From Labilithrix sp. (GTDB taxonomy: Bacteria; Myxococcota_A; Polyangia; Polyangiales; Polyangiaceae): DNA of 54,883 nt. Location of the stretch: contig JAHBWC010000060.1 in NCBI GenBank assembly GCA_019637225.1, positions 1 through 54,883 of the forward strand, given 5' to 3'. Below the pieces are notes generated by a model that was given only the letters and a program-made list of their open reading frames with translations, had not been told where the DNA came from and searched no databases. A program made the position numbers and the translations under genes. Positions within the stretch are counted from its first letter, which is position 1. The number at the start of each line of letters is the position of its first letter. Below, piece by piece: positions 1 through 8,834 of the stretch.

Positions 1-163
1 ACCAGCCGTTGCCGGCCTTGTCGGGCTCCGCGGCGGACGCCGACGTGGCCGGCGCGCCCGCGCTCGCGGCGGGGGTGGTGCCGGGCTTCGGGTTGTTGTC
101 GGGGCAACCCGCGAGGAGCGTCAGCGAAGCGAGCGTGAGGGCGAGAGCGAGCGCGGTCTTCAT
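1..163 (-). CDS. lipoprotein, N-terminal part only (cut by left edge)
   Basis: Reading leftward from the ATG at 163, 54 codons are open to the window edge. The first 20 residues form a signal peptide: a Lys at position 3, a hydrophobic Leu/Ala run and a lipobox LLAGC with Cys20 as the predicted lipidated residue. A low-complexity Pro/Thr/Ala/Ser linker follows, typical of surface or periplasmic lipoproteins. The functional domain lies outside the window, so no role can be given. It is divergent from the cytochrome gene that starts at 348; the roughly 180 bases between them hold no further gene that I can support. Confidence 0.6.
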   Translation of the reverse strand, partial: MKTALALALTLASLTLLAGCPDNNPKPGTTPAASAGAPATSASAAEPDKAGNGW

Positions 164-347
164 GCGGGAAACGTCGCACGCGACGACCCGCCCGGGAAGA
201 GTCGCCGGGGCGCCAGGTCCGGGGCGGTCGGACCCGCCGGCGGCGACGCGCAGAGGTGAGCCTGCAGAGGTGAGCCTTGGGAGGGGCGCCCGCCGAGCGA
301 GGCACGGGGACCGAGGTCCGCGAAGGGCCCTGGAGTAGACTCCGGGC

Positions 348-2222
348 GTGTTCGACGCGATCGACGTCAGCGCGGCGTCGCCGGGCGAGATCGCCGCGAT
401 CGGCGGCGTGGTCGTCATCGCCGGAGCGATCGTCGTCCGTGCGATGCGCGGCGCGCGGAGCGCGGTCGTCGGGCTCGTCTTCGCCCTCGTCCTCGTGACG
501 AGCGCCTCGGCCGCGCTCTTTCGCGTGGGCGCCCGCGCGGCGGTGTCCGCGCCGGCAGGTGCGCCGGGGCCGGGGACGGCGCTCGGCTACGTGTCGTCGT
601 CGGCGTGCCTCGGCTGCCATCCCGGCGAGCACGCGAGCTTCGGCAGGACGTTCCACCGCACGATGACGCAGCTCGCGTCGCCGGAGACGGTGAGCGCTCC
701 GCTCGACGGGCGGCCGCTCGATCTCGACGGACGCACCGTGCGCCTCGAGCGGCGCGGCGCCGAGGTCTGGGCGACGCTGCCGGATCCCGACCGCGTCATC
801 GCCGGCGACCCTTCGCCGAGCGACGTCACGCGTCGCGTCGTCCTCACGACCGGCTCGCACCGCGAGCAGGCGTACTGGGTCGCCGGCGAACGCCGGGGAG
901 ACCTCCGCCTCGTCCCGTTCGTGTGGCTCGTGAAGGACGCCGCGTTCGTCCCGCGCCGCGAGGCCTTCCTCACGCCGCCCGGCGAGCCGCTCCCGCCCGT
1001 GCGCTGGGCGTCGAGCTGCATCGCGTGCCACGCCGTCGCCGGCGAGCCGCGGCACGACCTCGAGCGCGACACGTTCGACACGCGCGCGGCCGAGCTCGGC
1101 GTGAGCTGCGAGGCCTGCCACGGTCCGGGCGCCGCGCACGTCGAGCGTCATCGCGATCCGGTCGCGCGCTACACGCAGCGCGCCTCGGACGCGCCCGATC
1201 CGTCGATCGTGCATCCCGGTCGCCTCTCGCCGGCGCTCTCGGCGGCGGTCTGCGGGCAGTGCCACGCGTACGCCTTCCCGCGCGACGAGGCCGGCTGGTG
1301 GACGGACGGCTACTCGCGCACGTTCCGCGCGGGCGACGCGCTCGACGCGTCGCGGACTTTGATCGCGCCTTCGACGATGGAGGACCGCGCCGCGCCGGTG
1401 ATCGACGCGCCCGCGAGCGCGATCTTCTGGCCCGACGGCGCCGTCCGCGTCGGCGGGCGCGAGTACAACGGGCTCGTCGCCTCGCCGTGCCACGAGCGCG
1501 GGACCGGCGAGCGCAAGCTGACGTGCCTCTCGTGCCACGCGATGCACCGCGGCGAGCCCGCCGGGCAGATCGATCCGGAGCGCGCCGGCGATCGCGGCTG
1601 CACGACGTGCCACGCCGGCGCGCGCGACGCGGGGCACTCGCATCACGCCGCGGGCTCGTCGGGCAGCGCCTGCGTCTCGTGCCACATGCCGAAGACGAGC
1701 TACGCGCTGCTCTCGGCGGTGCGCTCGCACCGGATCGACAGCCCGAGCGTGGCGAGCACCCTCGCGACGGGCCGGCCCAACGCGTGCAACCTCTGTCACC
1801 TCGATCGGACGCTCGCGTGGTCCGCGCGGTGGCTGTCGGAGTGGTACGGCGCGCCCGCGCCGTCGGTCCCCGACGAGCGCGCGCGCACGGCGTCCGGCGT
1901 TCACGACGGGCTCGCGGGCGACGCCGGCGTCCGCGCGCTCGTGGCCGACGCGCTCGGCTCGCCGGAGGCGCTGGCCGCGTCGGGTGGGGGCTTCCAGGCG
2001 GCGCTGCTCGATGAGATGCGCCGCGATCCGTACGCGGCGGTCGGCTTCATCGCGACGCGCTCGCTTCGCGCCGTGACGGCGAGCGCGACCGCGGGGGCCC
2101 GCGCGCGGACGCCGGAGGAGCGCGCCGCGCTCGCGCTCGACGCCGGCGGCCGGCTCGATCCGGAGCGCGTGCGCGCTCTCCTTGCGGCGCGCGACGGACG
2201 CGCGATAACCATCGCCGAGTGA
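348..2222 (+). CDS. octahaem c-type cytochrome, membrane-anchored
   Basis: 624 residues from a GTG start. Two hydrophobic stretches (about residues 11-27 and 36-55) form an N-terminal membrane anchor. Eight CXXCH haem c attachment motifs follow, with first Cys at residues 87, 224, 254, 302, 393, 418, 442 and 480. A Cys-His at SPCHERG lacks the full motif. The wide gap between haem 1 and haem 2 holds a beta-rich segment without haem sites. The motif spacing resembles multihaem electron-transfer cytochromes of the cytochrome c554 / paired-CXXCH type; whether it is an enzyme or an electron carrier cannot be decided from sequence alone. The protein should act on the periplasmic face. Its stop codon overlaps the GTG of the next gene by 4 bases, so the two are probably translationally coupled. 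Confidence 0.85.
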   Translation: MFDAIDVSAASPGEIAAIGGVVVIAGAIVVRAMRGARSAVVGLVFALVLVTSASAALFRVGARAAVSAPAGAPGPGTALGYVSSSACLGCHPGEHASFGRTFHRTMTQLASPETVSAPLDGRPLDLDGRTVRLERRGAEVWATLPDPDRVIAGDPSPSDVTRRVVLTTGSHREQAYWVAGERRGDLRLVPFVWLVKDAAFVPRREAFLTPPGEPLPPVRWASSCIACHAVAGEPRHDLERDTFDTRAAELGVSCEACHGPGAAHVERHRDPVARYTQRASDAPDPSIVHPGRLSPALSAAVCGQCHAYAFPRDEAGWWTDGYSRTFRAGDALDASRTLIAPSTMEDRAAPVIDAPASAIFWPDGAVRVGGREYNGLVASPCHERGTGERKLTCLSCHAMHRGEPAGQIDPERAGDRGCTTCHAGARDAGHSHHAAGSSGSACVSCHMPKTSYALLSAVRSHRIDSPSVASTLATGRPNACNLCHLDRTLAWSARWLSEWYGAPAPSVPDERARTASGVHDGLAGDAGVRALVADALGSPEALAASGGGFQAALLDEMRRDPYAAVGFIATRSLRAVTASATAGARARTPEERAALALDAGGRLDPERVRALLAARDGRAITIAE

Positions 2223-2689
2223 GCACCGAGCCCCCTCCGCCCTCTCTCCGCGAGACGCCGCCCGGCCGCGACGCGATCGAGGTCGTCGTCGGCCGGCACC
2301 TCCGCGCGGGGTGGTGGAGCCTCGCCGCCTTCGTCGCCCTCGGGGCGGTCCTCGAGCTCTTTCACGCGATCAAGTCGCCGGTCTACGTCGATGCCGGGCG
2401 CGAGACGACGCGCCTGCTCCTCCGCCTCGCGCACGCGCACGGCACGCTCCTGTCGCTCTTGAACGTCGCCTACGCGCTGACGGTCCGCGCCCGCGTCCAC
2501 GCGGCGCGCCCGCTCGCGTCGGCGTCGCTCTTGGCGTCGCTCGTGCTTTTGCCGGGAGGCTTTCTCCTCGGCGGGATCTGGGCGCGAGGCGGCGATCCGG
2601 GGCTGGGCGTCCTCCTGGTCCCCGCCGGGGCCGTCGCGCTCCTCGTCGGCGCGATCGTCGTCGGGCGCGGCGTCTCGCGCCGCGAATGA
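2219..2689 (+). CDS. four-helix membrane protein coupled to the multihaem cytochrome
   Basis: 156 residues. The GTG start at 2219 overlaps the cytochrome stop (GTGA). Four hydrophobic segments are visible at about residues 31-50, 68-88, 98-118 and 128-148, with an 18-residue Pro-rich cytoplasmic N terminus. His residues lie in and near the first two helices (FHAIK, LAHAHG), which could bind haem or a metal, but that is inference. I do not recognise the family. The coupling suggests a membrane partner of the cytochrome, for example a quinol-interacting or anchoring subunit. Its stop codon is directly abutted by the stop of the convergent gene at 2690. Confidence 0.65.
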   Translation: MSTEPPPPSLRETPPGRDAIEVVVGRHLRAGWWSLAAFVALGAVLELFHAIKSPVYVDAGRETTRLLLRLAHAHGTLLSLLNVAYALTVRARVHAARPLASASLLASLVLLPGGFLLGGIWARGGDPGLGVLLVPAGAVALLVGAIVVGRGVSRRE

Positions 2690-3748
2690 TCACCCCGACG
2701 TCGTCGGCGCGCCGAGCGTCGCGTAGAAGTCCCACGTGACGCGCTCCCAGAAGGCGCGCGCCGGCGGGCTCTCGAGGGCGAGCTTCACGAACGGCCACGC
2801 CAGCTCGGCGAGCGCCTCGAGGTCCGGGCGCACGGTGACGCCGATGCGCGCGAGCCAGGTGCCGAGCGTCTCGTCGCCGTGCTCCGCGACGAGCTTCTCG
2901 AGCTCGGCGAGGAGCCGCGCGCGGGGGCGGTCGTTCTGGAGCACCTCGAGCACGATCGCCTGCGCGGCCTCGTCCGCGCTCATGCGCGCGTCGTCGTCGA
3001 CGTTCTGGGTGATCTGCGCGAGGCTCTCCTCGTAGAAGAACGCGACGATGCTCTTGCGGAGCGCGACCTGCTTGGGATCGCCGGCGCTCGTCACGAGGAA
3101 ATCCGCGATCTTCGTCTTCGACTTTCGCGAGAAGCCGAGCAAAAACTTACGGATCTCCGGCTCGAGGCGCTTGTCGAACTCGCCGCGCACGGCCGACATC
3201 GACTTCAGCACCGTGCCCGATCCGATCGGCATGAAGCGCTTGATGAGCGCGGGCAGACCCCACTCGGCGAAGAACGGGTTGACGGACTCGTTGAACTCGA
3301 CGAGCGCGTCGTACAGGACGTCGCGCATGATCTCCTCGACGACCTCGTCGCCGATGACCTTCCGCACGAGCTCCTCGGGGAGGAGGTCGGGGCGGGCGAT
3401 GAGCTCGTCGATCGCCTCGCGCGCCGCGGTCGGCACGTAGTCGCCGAGCTTCGCCTCGTCGGCGCGGAGCGAGGCGACCACGCGACGGTTCACCTCCCGC
3501 GCGATGGGCGCGAGGAGCCCGCGCACGGCGTCGCTCGAGAGGACCTTTGCGCCTCCGGCGACGAGGGCCTCCGGCTGGAGCAGCTCGCGGATGGGGCGGG
3601 ACAGCACGTGGTCGTAGCCGCCGGCGAACGAGCGGACGAAGTCGCCGCGCGCGCGGTCGTCGACGAGCCGCTCGGCGAGGAACGCGGCGTGACGTGACCG
3701 GAGGGCTGCGATCGTCGCGGGATCGAGGGACAGAGGAGCATCGCTCAT
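2690..3748 (-). CDS. conserved hypothetical protein, mainly alpha-helical
   Basis: 352 residues from the ATG at 3748; an alternative ATG at 3769 would add seven residues. There is no signal peptide and no membrane segment. The sequence is rich in charged amphipathic helices, with a DHVLSRPIRELL segment near the N terminus and a VVEEIMRDVLYDALVEF segment in the middle, and it reads as a soluble cytoplasmic helical protein. I do not recognise the family. The much longer open frame continuing upstream to 5623 is antisense to the ABC transporter and is not part of this gene. It converges with the 4-TM gene (stop codons adjacent) and is divergent from the ABC transporter. Confidence 0.6.
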   Translation of the reverse strand: MSDAPLSLDPATIAALRSRHAAFLAERLVDDRARGDFVRSFAGGYDHVLSRPIRELLQPEALVAGGAKVLSSDAVRGLLAPIAREVNRRVVASLRADEAKLGDYVPTAAREAIDELIARPDLLPEELVRKVIGDEVVEEIMRDVLYDALVEFNESVNPFFAEWGLPALIKRFMPIGSGTVLKSMSAVRGEFDKRLEPEIRKFLLGFSRKSKTKIADFLVTSAGDPKQVALRKSIVAFFYEESLAQITQNVDDDARMSADEAAQAIVLEVLQNDRPRARLLAELEKLVAEHGDETLGTWLARIGVTVRPDLEALAELAWPFVKLALESPPARAFWERVTWDFYATLGAPTTSG

Positions 3749-3859
3749 GCGCGACGCTCGGTCTCGCATGAAGCACGCGTCGCGTAAAGCCGGCCGGAGA
3801 TCGCTCGCCGGCTCTCGCGCTCGCGGTCCTTGCGGCTCGTTGCTAAACACATCGGCGCG

Positions 3860-5659
3860 ATGAACGCGAACGAGGCGCCCTCGACGGCCTGGGAGCTGGC
3901 GAAGGCGATCGTCTGGGCAGAGCGCCGGAAGCTCGTCGCCGGGCTGGCGCTCCTCTTCGTCGACCGGGCGGCCGGCTTCGTCGTGCCGATCGCGCCGAAG
4001 GTCCTCCTCGACGAGGTCGTCGGGCGCCGTCGCGCCGAGCTCTTGCCGTGGATCGCGGCGGCGGTGGTGGCCGCGGCGCTCGTGCAGGCGCTGGCGCGGT
4101 TCGGCCTCCAGCGCGTCCTCGGGCTCTCGGCCGAGCTCGTGGTGCTCGGCTGGCGTCGGCGGATCATGGCGCGCGTCACGCGGATGCCGCCGGCGCACCT
4201 CGACGGGACGCAGTCGGGGGCGCTCCTGTCGCGGATCATGGACGACGCGACGGCGATGCAGAACCTCGTCGGCGCGGAGCTCGTGCGCTGGACGAGCAAC
4301 GTCGTCACGGCGCTCGCGGCGTTCGTCGCGCTGCTCTGGATCGACTGGAGGACGACGCTGGCGGCGCTCGCGTTCGCGGCGCTCCCCGGCCTCGGCCTCG
4401 ACCTCGCCCACCGCAAGCTCCGGCCGCTCTTTCGCGAGCGCGGCGAGCTCCGGGCGGAGGTGGCCGGGCGGCTCGCGCAGACGCTCTCCGGGCTCCGCGT
4501 CGTCAAGGCGTACGCGGCCGAGCGCCGCGAGCAGCTCGTCTTCACGCGCGGGCTCCACCGGCTCTTCCGTGTGATGTCGCGGACGACCAACCGGCGTGGG
4601 GCGATGAGCGCCGTCGCCGCGGTGGTGTCGGCCGGCGTGACGGCCATCGTGATCGTCATGGGCGGCCGCGCGATCCTCGCCGGGACGATGTCGCTCGGCG
4701 ATTTCGCCAGCTACGTGGCCTTCGCGCTCATGTTCGCGGCGCCGCTCCTCGATTTGCCGGAGATCGCTACGCGCGTCGCCGAGACCCTGGCGGATCTCGA
4801 TCGCGTGCGCGCCGTCGAGGCGGTCGCGCCCGAGGACGACGGCGACGAGGCCAAGGACCCGCTCGGCGAGGTGCGCGGCGAGGTCGCCTTCGAGGACGTG
4901 TCCTTCGAGTACCGAGCGGGGACGCCCGTGCTCCGAGGGGTCTCGTTCCGCGCGCGGGCGGGGACGACGACGGCGATCGTCGGGCCGAGCGGGGCGGGGA
5001 AGAGCACGATGCTCGCGCTCCTCATGGCGTTCTACCGGCCCACGGGCGGGCGCGTGACGATCGACGGGCGCGACCTCGCGACGGTGAAGCTCCGCGACTG
5101 GCGGAGGAGCCTCGCGGTGGTGCTGCAGGACGACTTCCTCTTCGACGGCACGATGGCCGAGAACATCGCGCTCTCGCGGCCGAACGCGGCGCGCGCGGAG
5201 ATCGCGCGGGCGGCGCACGCGGCGCACTGCGACGAGATCGTGCGGGCCTCGCCCGACGGCCTCGACACGGTGGTCGGCGAGCGCGGGCTCAAGCTCTCCG
5301 GCGGACAGCGGCAGCGCGTCGCGATCGCGCGGGCCATCCTGGCGGACGCGCCCGTGCTCCTCTTCGACGAGGCGACCTCGAGCCTGGACAGCGAGAGCGA
5401 GTCGGCGGTGCGCGACGCGATGAGCCGGCTCGCCGACGACCGCACCGTGTTCGTCATCGCGCACCGGCTCTCGACGATCCGGTCGGCGGACCAGATCCTC
5501 GTCCTCGACCGCGGCGTCCTCGTCGAGCACGGGACCCACGACGAGCTCCTCGCGCGCTCCGGGCGCTACCGCGCGCTCCACGACGCGCAGTTCGGCGCTG
5601 CTCCGCTGCGCGAGCACGGGCACGTCGCCGCGGCCGCGCCCGAGCGGGCGGGCGGCTGA
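3860..5659 (+). CDS. ABC exporter, fused membrane and ATPase domains (MsbA/lipid-exporter type)
   Basis: 599 residues from ATG 3860; a TTG at 3830 would add ten residues and is less likely. The first ~320 residues form a six-helix exporter transmembrane domain. The C-terminal half is a complete nucleotide-binding domain: Walker A GPSGAGKST with Lys381, Q-loop region VVLQDDFLF, signature LSGGQRQR at 479, Walker B VLLFDEATS with Glu504 as catalytic base, and H-loop His535. The half-transporter layout means it works as a homodimer or with another half. Members of this family export lipids, peptides or drugs; the substrate cannot be inferred here because no partner gene is adjacent. Confidence 0.9.
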   Translation: MNANEAPSTAWELAKAIVWAERRKLVAGLALLFVDRAAGFVVPIAPKVLLDEVVGRRRAELLPWIAAAVVAAALVQALARFGLQRVLGLSAELVVLGWRRRIMARVTRMPPAHLDGTQSGALLSRIMDDATAMQNLVGAELVRWTSNVVTALAAFVALLWIDWRTTLAALAFAALPGLGLDLAHRKLRPLFRERGELRAEVAGRLAQTLSGLRVVKAYAAERREQLVFTRGLHRLFRVMSRTTNRRGAMSAVAAVVSAGVTAIVIVMGGRAILAGTMSLGDFASYVAFALMFAAPLLDLPEIATRVAETLADLDRVRAVEAVAPEDDGDEAKDPLGEVRGEVAFEDVSFEYRAGTPVLRGVSFRARAGTTTAIVGPSGAGKSTMLALLMAFYRPTGGRVTIDGRDLATVKLRDWRRSLAVVLQDDFLFDGTMAENIALSRPNAARAEIARAAHAAHCDEIVRASPDGLDTVVGERGLKLSGGQRQRVAIARAILADAPVLLFDEATSSLDSESESAVRDAMSRLADDRTVFVIAHRLSTIRSADQILVLDRGVLVEHGTHDELLARSGRYRALHDAQFGAAPLREHGHVAAAAPERAGG

Positions 5660-5739
5660 TCCGTCGCTCGCGGGCGGGGGCGGGCGCCCGCTCGGCGCCT
5701 CTTGCTCGAGCCGCCGAGCCCCGCGTAACGTGTCGGGCC

Positions 5740-6186
5740 ATGTCCCTCGCGAACCTCGTCCCCGCCGGTCTGAAGGCCTCCACCGAGGAGACCGACGTCC
5801 TCCTCGAGCTCGCGTACCTCAGCACGGCCGTCGACGGTCGCCTCGACGACGAGGAGCTCTCCGCGTTCAAGGTGCTCGTCGGTCGTCTCCGCGGGACGAA
5901 GCCGAGCGACTCGGATGTCGACGCCCTGCTCGATCGCTTCGCCGCCAACGTCGATCACGCCGAGATCGGCGAGCGCGTCGAGAAGCTCGCGCCCACGCTG
6001 CCGGCGAACCTCCGGCCGCTCGCGTTCAAGCTCGCGGTCGGGCTCGGGGTCGCCGACCTCGACGCCAGCGCCGACGAGAGCGATCTGCAGATCGTCCTCG
6101 CGGAGGCGCTCGGCCTCGACGAGGCGCGCGTCGACGAGCTGACCGCCGAGGTGTACGCGTCGCTCGACGCCGGCGACGACTCCTGA
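5740..6186 (+). CDS. TerB-like domain protein
   Basis: 148 residues from ATG 5740. The sequence LAYLSTAVDGRLDDEE near residue 25 is the typical opening of a TerB-like (tellurite-resistance TerB / DUF533-type) helical bundle. In this fold, acidic residues after 'DG' bind metal in the characterised TerB. A second acidic half-repeat (VADLDASADESDLQ) sits near residue 105. There is no signal peptide, so it should be cytoplasmic. No other ter genes are nearby, so a role in tellurite resistance should not be assumed. The GTG of the methyltransferase begins 13 bases after its stop, so the two may be co-transcribed. Confidence 0.7.
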   Translation: MSLANLVPAGLKASTEETDVLLELAYLSTAVDGRLDDEELSAFKVLVGRLRGTKPSDSDVDALLDRFAANVDHAEIGERVEKLAPTLPANLRPLAFKLAVGLGVADLDASADESDLQIVLAEALGLDEARVDELTAEVYASLDAGDDS

Positions 6187-6199
6187 GCGGCTCGGGCGC

Positions 6200-6916
6200 G
6201 TGTTTCACCCCGAGGGGCCGACCTTCATCGAGCTGATGCGGCAGGCGCTCGCCTCGACCGAGCGCGGCTACGACCTCATCGCGCCGAAGTTCGACCGCAC
6301 GCCGTTCCGCACACCCGACGAGCTGCTCGCGGCGATGGCGAAGCTCGTCGGCGGTCCGCGGTCGATCGGCTCGGCCCTCGACGTCTGCTGCGGGACGGGC
6401 GCGGCGATGCTCCACCTGCGCCCGCTCTGCACCGAGCGTGTCGTCGGCGTCGACTTCAGCGCCGGCATGCTCGACGAGGCGCGCCGCCGCGTCGCAGAGG
6501 CGCCCGGCGACGCGCGCGTCGAGCTCGTCCGCGGCGACGCCCTCGACCTCCCGTTCGACGCCGAGATGGACGTCGTCACGTCCGTCGGCGCCTTCGGGCA
6601 CGTCCTTCGAGCGGACGAGGACCGCTTCGTCGCCGGGATCGCGCGGGCGCTTCGACCGGGTGGACGCTTCGTCTTCGTGACGGGGCGCGCCCCGGGGCTC
6701 GGCGATCCGTGGTTCTGGGCGGCGCACGGGTTCAACGCGGTGATGCGCATTCGCAACGCGCTCCTCCGGCCGGCGTTCATCATGTACTACCTGACGTTCC
6801 TCTGGCCGGACGTCCGCGCGCTGCTCGAGCGGCACGGCTTCGAAGTCGAGGCACATGAGGGGCTCTGCCCGCCGCCCTACCAGCGGGCGATCGTCGTCAG
6901 CGCGCGGAAGCGCTGA
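6200..6916 (+). CDS. class I SAM-dependent methyltransferase
   Basis: 238 residues from GTG 6200. The SAM-binding motif I is clear: ALDVCCGTG at about residues 59-67, with the acidic end of strand 2 as VVGVDFSAGMLDEA and motif post-II as RGDALDLPF. A following FVFVTG-type strand fits the Methyltransf_11/25 fold. The C-terminal region contains hydrophobic segments around residues 170-205 (FNAVMRIRNALL, FIMYYLTFLW) that may contact a lipid-like substrate. It is a small-molecule or lipid methyltransferase by inference; the substrate is unknown. It lies close behind the TerB-like gene on the same strand. Confidence 0.85.
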   Translation: MFHPEGPTFIELMRQALASTERGYDLIAPKFDRTPFRTPDELLAAMAKLVGGPRSIGSALDVCCGTGAAMLHLRPLCTERVVGVDFSAGMLDEARRRVAEAPGDARVELVRGDALDLPFDAEMDVVTSVGAFGHVLRADEDRFVAGIARALRPGGRFVFVTGRAPGLGDPWFWAAHGFNAVMRIRNALLRPAFIMYYLTFLWPDVRALLERHGFEVEAHEGLCPPPYQRAIVVSARKR

Positions 6917-7006
6917 CGCGCGCGCGAACGACCGTCTCTCTCTGCGAGCGGATCCGCGCCACGTTGGCGCTCGCGCCGGGCGCGCCCGGTCGCATACGAT
7001 GGCGAG

Positions 7007-7609
7007 ATGAAGCGCGCCCTCGCAGGAGCCACGACCGCGATCGTCCTATGCGTCCTCGCCGCGTGCGGCAGCGACGACGACGGGGGCGCGCCGAGCTCCT
7101 CCGGCGTCTTCGGCGGGAGCGAGGACGCGGGCAGCACCGAGGGCGTCGACTGCTCGCATCCGGGCGCGGGCCGGACGCTCGGCGGCGATCGCTGCGAGTG
7201 CAGCACCGCGCGCGAGGTGTCCGGCGACTGGAGCGGCAAGCGGACGTGCCGCGAGGGCACGACGTGCCCGGTGAAGGACGAAGACGACTCGTTCCGGATC
7301 ACGCAGACGGGCACGGACGTGCGCGGCGAGATCGGACCGGCGGGCTCGCCGACCTACACGTTCACGGGGAAGCTCTGCGGCGACTTCATCGTCTGGAGCG
7401 GCGGACCGTCGAGCGGCGCGGCCGTCGAGTGCGGTCAGATCCGCTTCACGGACGACACGCACTACGTGAAGGACAGCTGCTACGTCGCGTCGGGCGAGTG
7501 CCGCGCGAGCTTCGGCCAGGGCTGCCCGTCGCAGAAAGGGCAGTGCACCGCGACGGGCGCGAAGAAGCCCGAGGGCGCGCCGGCGATCGTCAAGGACGTC
7601 TGCAACTGA
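7007..7609 (+). CDS. cysteine-rich lipoprotein of unknown function
   Basis: 200 residues from ATG 7007. The signal peptide ends at a lipobox LAAC with Cys20, followed by an acidic Gly/Asp/Ser linker. The mature part contains more than a dozen cysteines spread evenly (pairs such as CECS and CREGTTC), which implies a disulphide-bonded exported domain. The middle (about residues 95-140) looks like a compact beta barrel with IGPAGSPTYTFTGKL. I do not recognise the family. It is a single gene, convergent with the TerB-like gene at 7649. Confidence 0.75.
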   Translation: MKRALAGATTAIVLCVLAACGSDDDGGAPSSSGVFGGSEDAGSTEGVDCSHPGAGRTLGGDRCECSTAREVSGDWSGKRTCREGTTCPVKDEDDSFRITQTGTDVRGEIGPAGSPTYTFTGKLCGDFIVWSGGPSSGAAVECGQIRFTDDTHYVKDSCYVASGECRASFGQGCPSQKGQCTATGAKKPEGAPAIVKDVCN

Positions 7610-7648
7610 GCCGCGCGCGGGCGGCGGGAGGCGTCCTTCGCGACGTCG

Positions 7649-7957
7649 TCAGTCGACCCCGAGCGCCGCGGTGATCCGCTTGACCGTGGCCATCTCGAGC
7701 GGCGAGAGGCGTCCGTCGGCCGAGGAGGCGTCGACGAGCGTCGCGAGGAACTCGCGCTTCTCGTCCATCGAGAGCCCGGCGATGGCCGGCTCGGCCTCGT
7801 CCCAGCCCTCGAGGTCGAGGACGCGGCGGCGCTCGGCGTCGTCGAGTCCGAGGCCGCGCATCATCCGGTCGAGGAAGATGCGCTCGTTCTCCGTCATGAT
7901 TCCGTCGGCGACGAGGACCTTGGAGACGAGGAGGCACTTGGCGACCTTGGGTTCCAT
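7649..7957 (-). CDS. short TerB-like protein
   Basis: 102 residues. The N-terminal half contains LLVSKVLVADGIMTENE and the C-terminal half LVDASSADGRLSPLE, so both halves carry a helix followed by an 'aDG.l...E' acidic loop, the repeat characteristic of TerB-like bundles. It is cytoplasmic, with no signal peptide. It is a second, shorter and divergent relative of the TerB-like protein at 5740, on the opposite strand. Function is unknown; metal binding by the acidic loops is inferred from the family. The start ATG at 7957 is the only good one. Confidence 0.7.
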   Translation of the reverse strand: MEPKVAKCLLVSKVLVADGIMTENERIFLDRMMRGLGLDDAERRRVLDLEGWDEAEPAIAGLSMDEKREFLATLVDASSADGRLSPLEMATVKRITAALGVD

Positions 7958-8009
7958 GTGCGGAGGCTAGCATGGGCACCCGAGCCGCATAGGCCGGCGA
8001 TGGCGCCGG

Positions 8010-8834
8010 TCAGCGCCGGCCCGCGAGCCCGGCGATCAAGATGCCGGCGGCGACGCCGACGTTGAGCGACTCGACGTTGCCCGAGCCGCGGATCGCGAGG
8101 ATGGCGTCGCACTGCGCGCGCACGCGCGGTCCGAGCCCCTCGCGCTCGTTGCCCATCACGAGGATCGACGGCCGCGCGTAGTCGAAGGCGAGGGCGTCGG
8201 CGTCGGCGTGGCCGTCCGCGCCGTACACCTTCACGCCGCGAGCGCGGAGGCGCCCGAGCGTGTCGGCGAGGTCCGTCGTGCGCGCCACGACGAGGTCCTC
8301 GACGCCGCCCTCGGCGACGCGGATGGCGTTGGGATCGAGCCCCGGATGAGGCGCCGGCGCGCCGAGCAGCGCCGCGTCGACGCCGAAGAACGCCGCGCTC
8401 CGCAGGATCGCGCCGACGTTGTACGAGTTTCGCACGCGGTCGAGCGCGATCGCGACGCGGCGCGAGCCGCCGGCGAGGAGCTCGCCGAGCTCGTGCGGCG
8501 TCGCCCAGCGGCGGGCGCGCGCCTCGAGGACGAGCCCCTCGTGCTGGTTCGAGCGGGCGAGCTTCTCGATGTCGCGATCGGCGAGGACGCCGATGCGGAC
8601 GTGCGCGGCGCGCTCCCCGAGGGCGCGCTCGACGTCTCCGACGAGCTCGCTCGCGCACGCGACGCGGACGACGTCCGCCGGGCGCTTCGCGAGGACGGCG
8701 AGCCCGGCGCGCAGCCCGTGGACGCGCTCGAGGGCGTCCGCGTCGGCCTCACCGGCGCGCGAGGCCGGCGGAGGCTCGTGACGCGGTCGAGGCGGCCGCT
8801 CGGCGCCTCCGCGACTCCTTCCGCCGCGCGTCAC
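8010..8834 (-). CDS. SpoU/TrmH-family RNA 2'-O-methyltransferase
   Basis: 274 residues from a GTG at 8834 that overlaps the stop of the upstream HD gene (GTGA). The SPOUT knot motifs are all present: motif 1 DRVRNSYNVGAILRSA (132-147), motif 2 ILVMGNEREGLGP (224-236) and motif 3 GNVESLNVGVAAGIL (252-266). The N-terminal ~115 residues resemble an RNA substrate-binding domain (L30e-like), as in RlmB and related 23S rRNA or tRNA Gm methyltransferases. It methylates a ribose in rRNA or tRNA with SAM; which site is modified cannot be told here. The basic N-terminal 25 residues are probably disordered. Confidence 0.88.
   Translation of the reverse strand: MTRGGRSRGGAERPPRPRHEPPPASRAGEADADALERVHGLRAGLAVLAKRPADVVRVACASELVGDVERALGERAAHVRIGVLADRDIEKLARSNQHEGLVLEARARRWATPHELGELLAGGSRRVAIALDRVRNSYNVGAILRSAAFFGVDAALLGAPAPHPGLDPNAIRVAEGGVEDLVVARTTDLADTLGRLRARGVKVYGADGHADADALAFDYARPSILVMGNEREGLGPRVRAQCDAILAIRGSGNVESLNVGVAAGILIAGLAGRR

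Noticed and set aside
1474..1500. ninth haem site (SPCHERG) in the multihaem cytochrome
   Set aside because: The first Cys of a CXXCH motif is missing; only Cys-His is present, so it is not counted as a covalent haem site.
2690..5623. 977-residue minus-strand frame starting inside the ABC transporter
   Set aside because: Only the portion from 3748 downward has protein-like composition. The rest is antisense to the transporter and low in hydrophobic residues.
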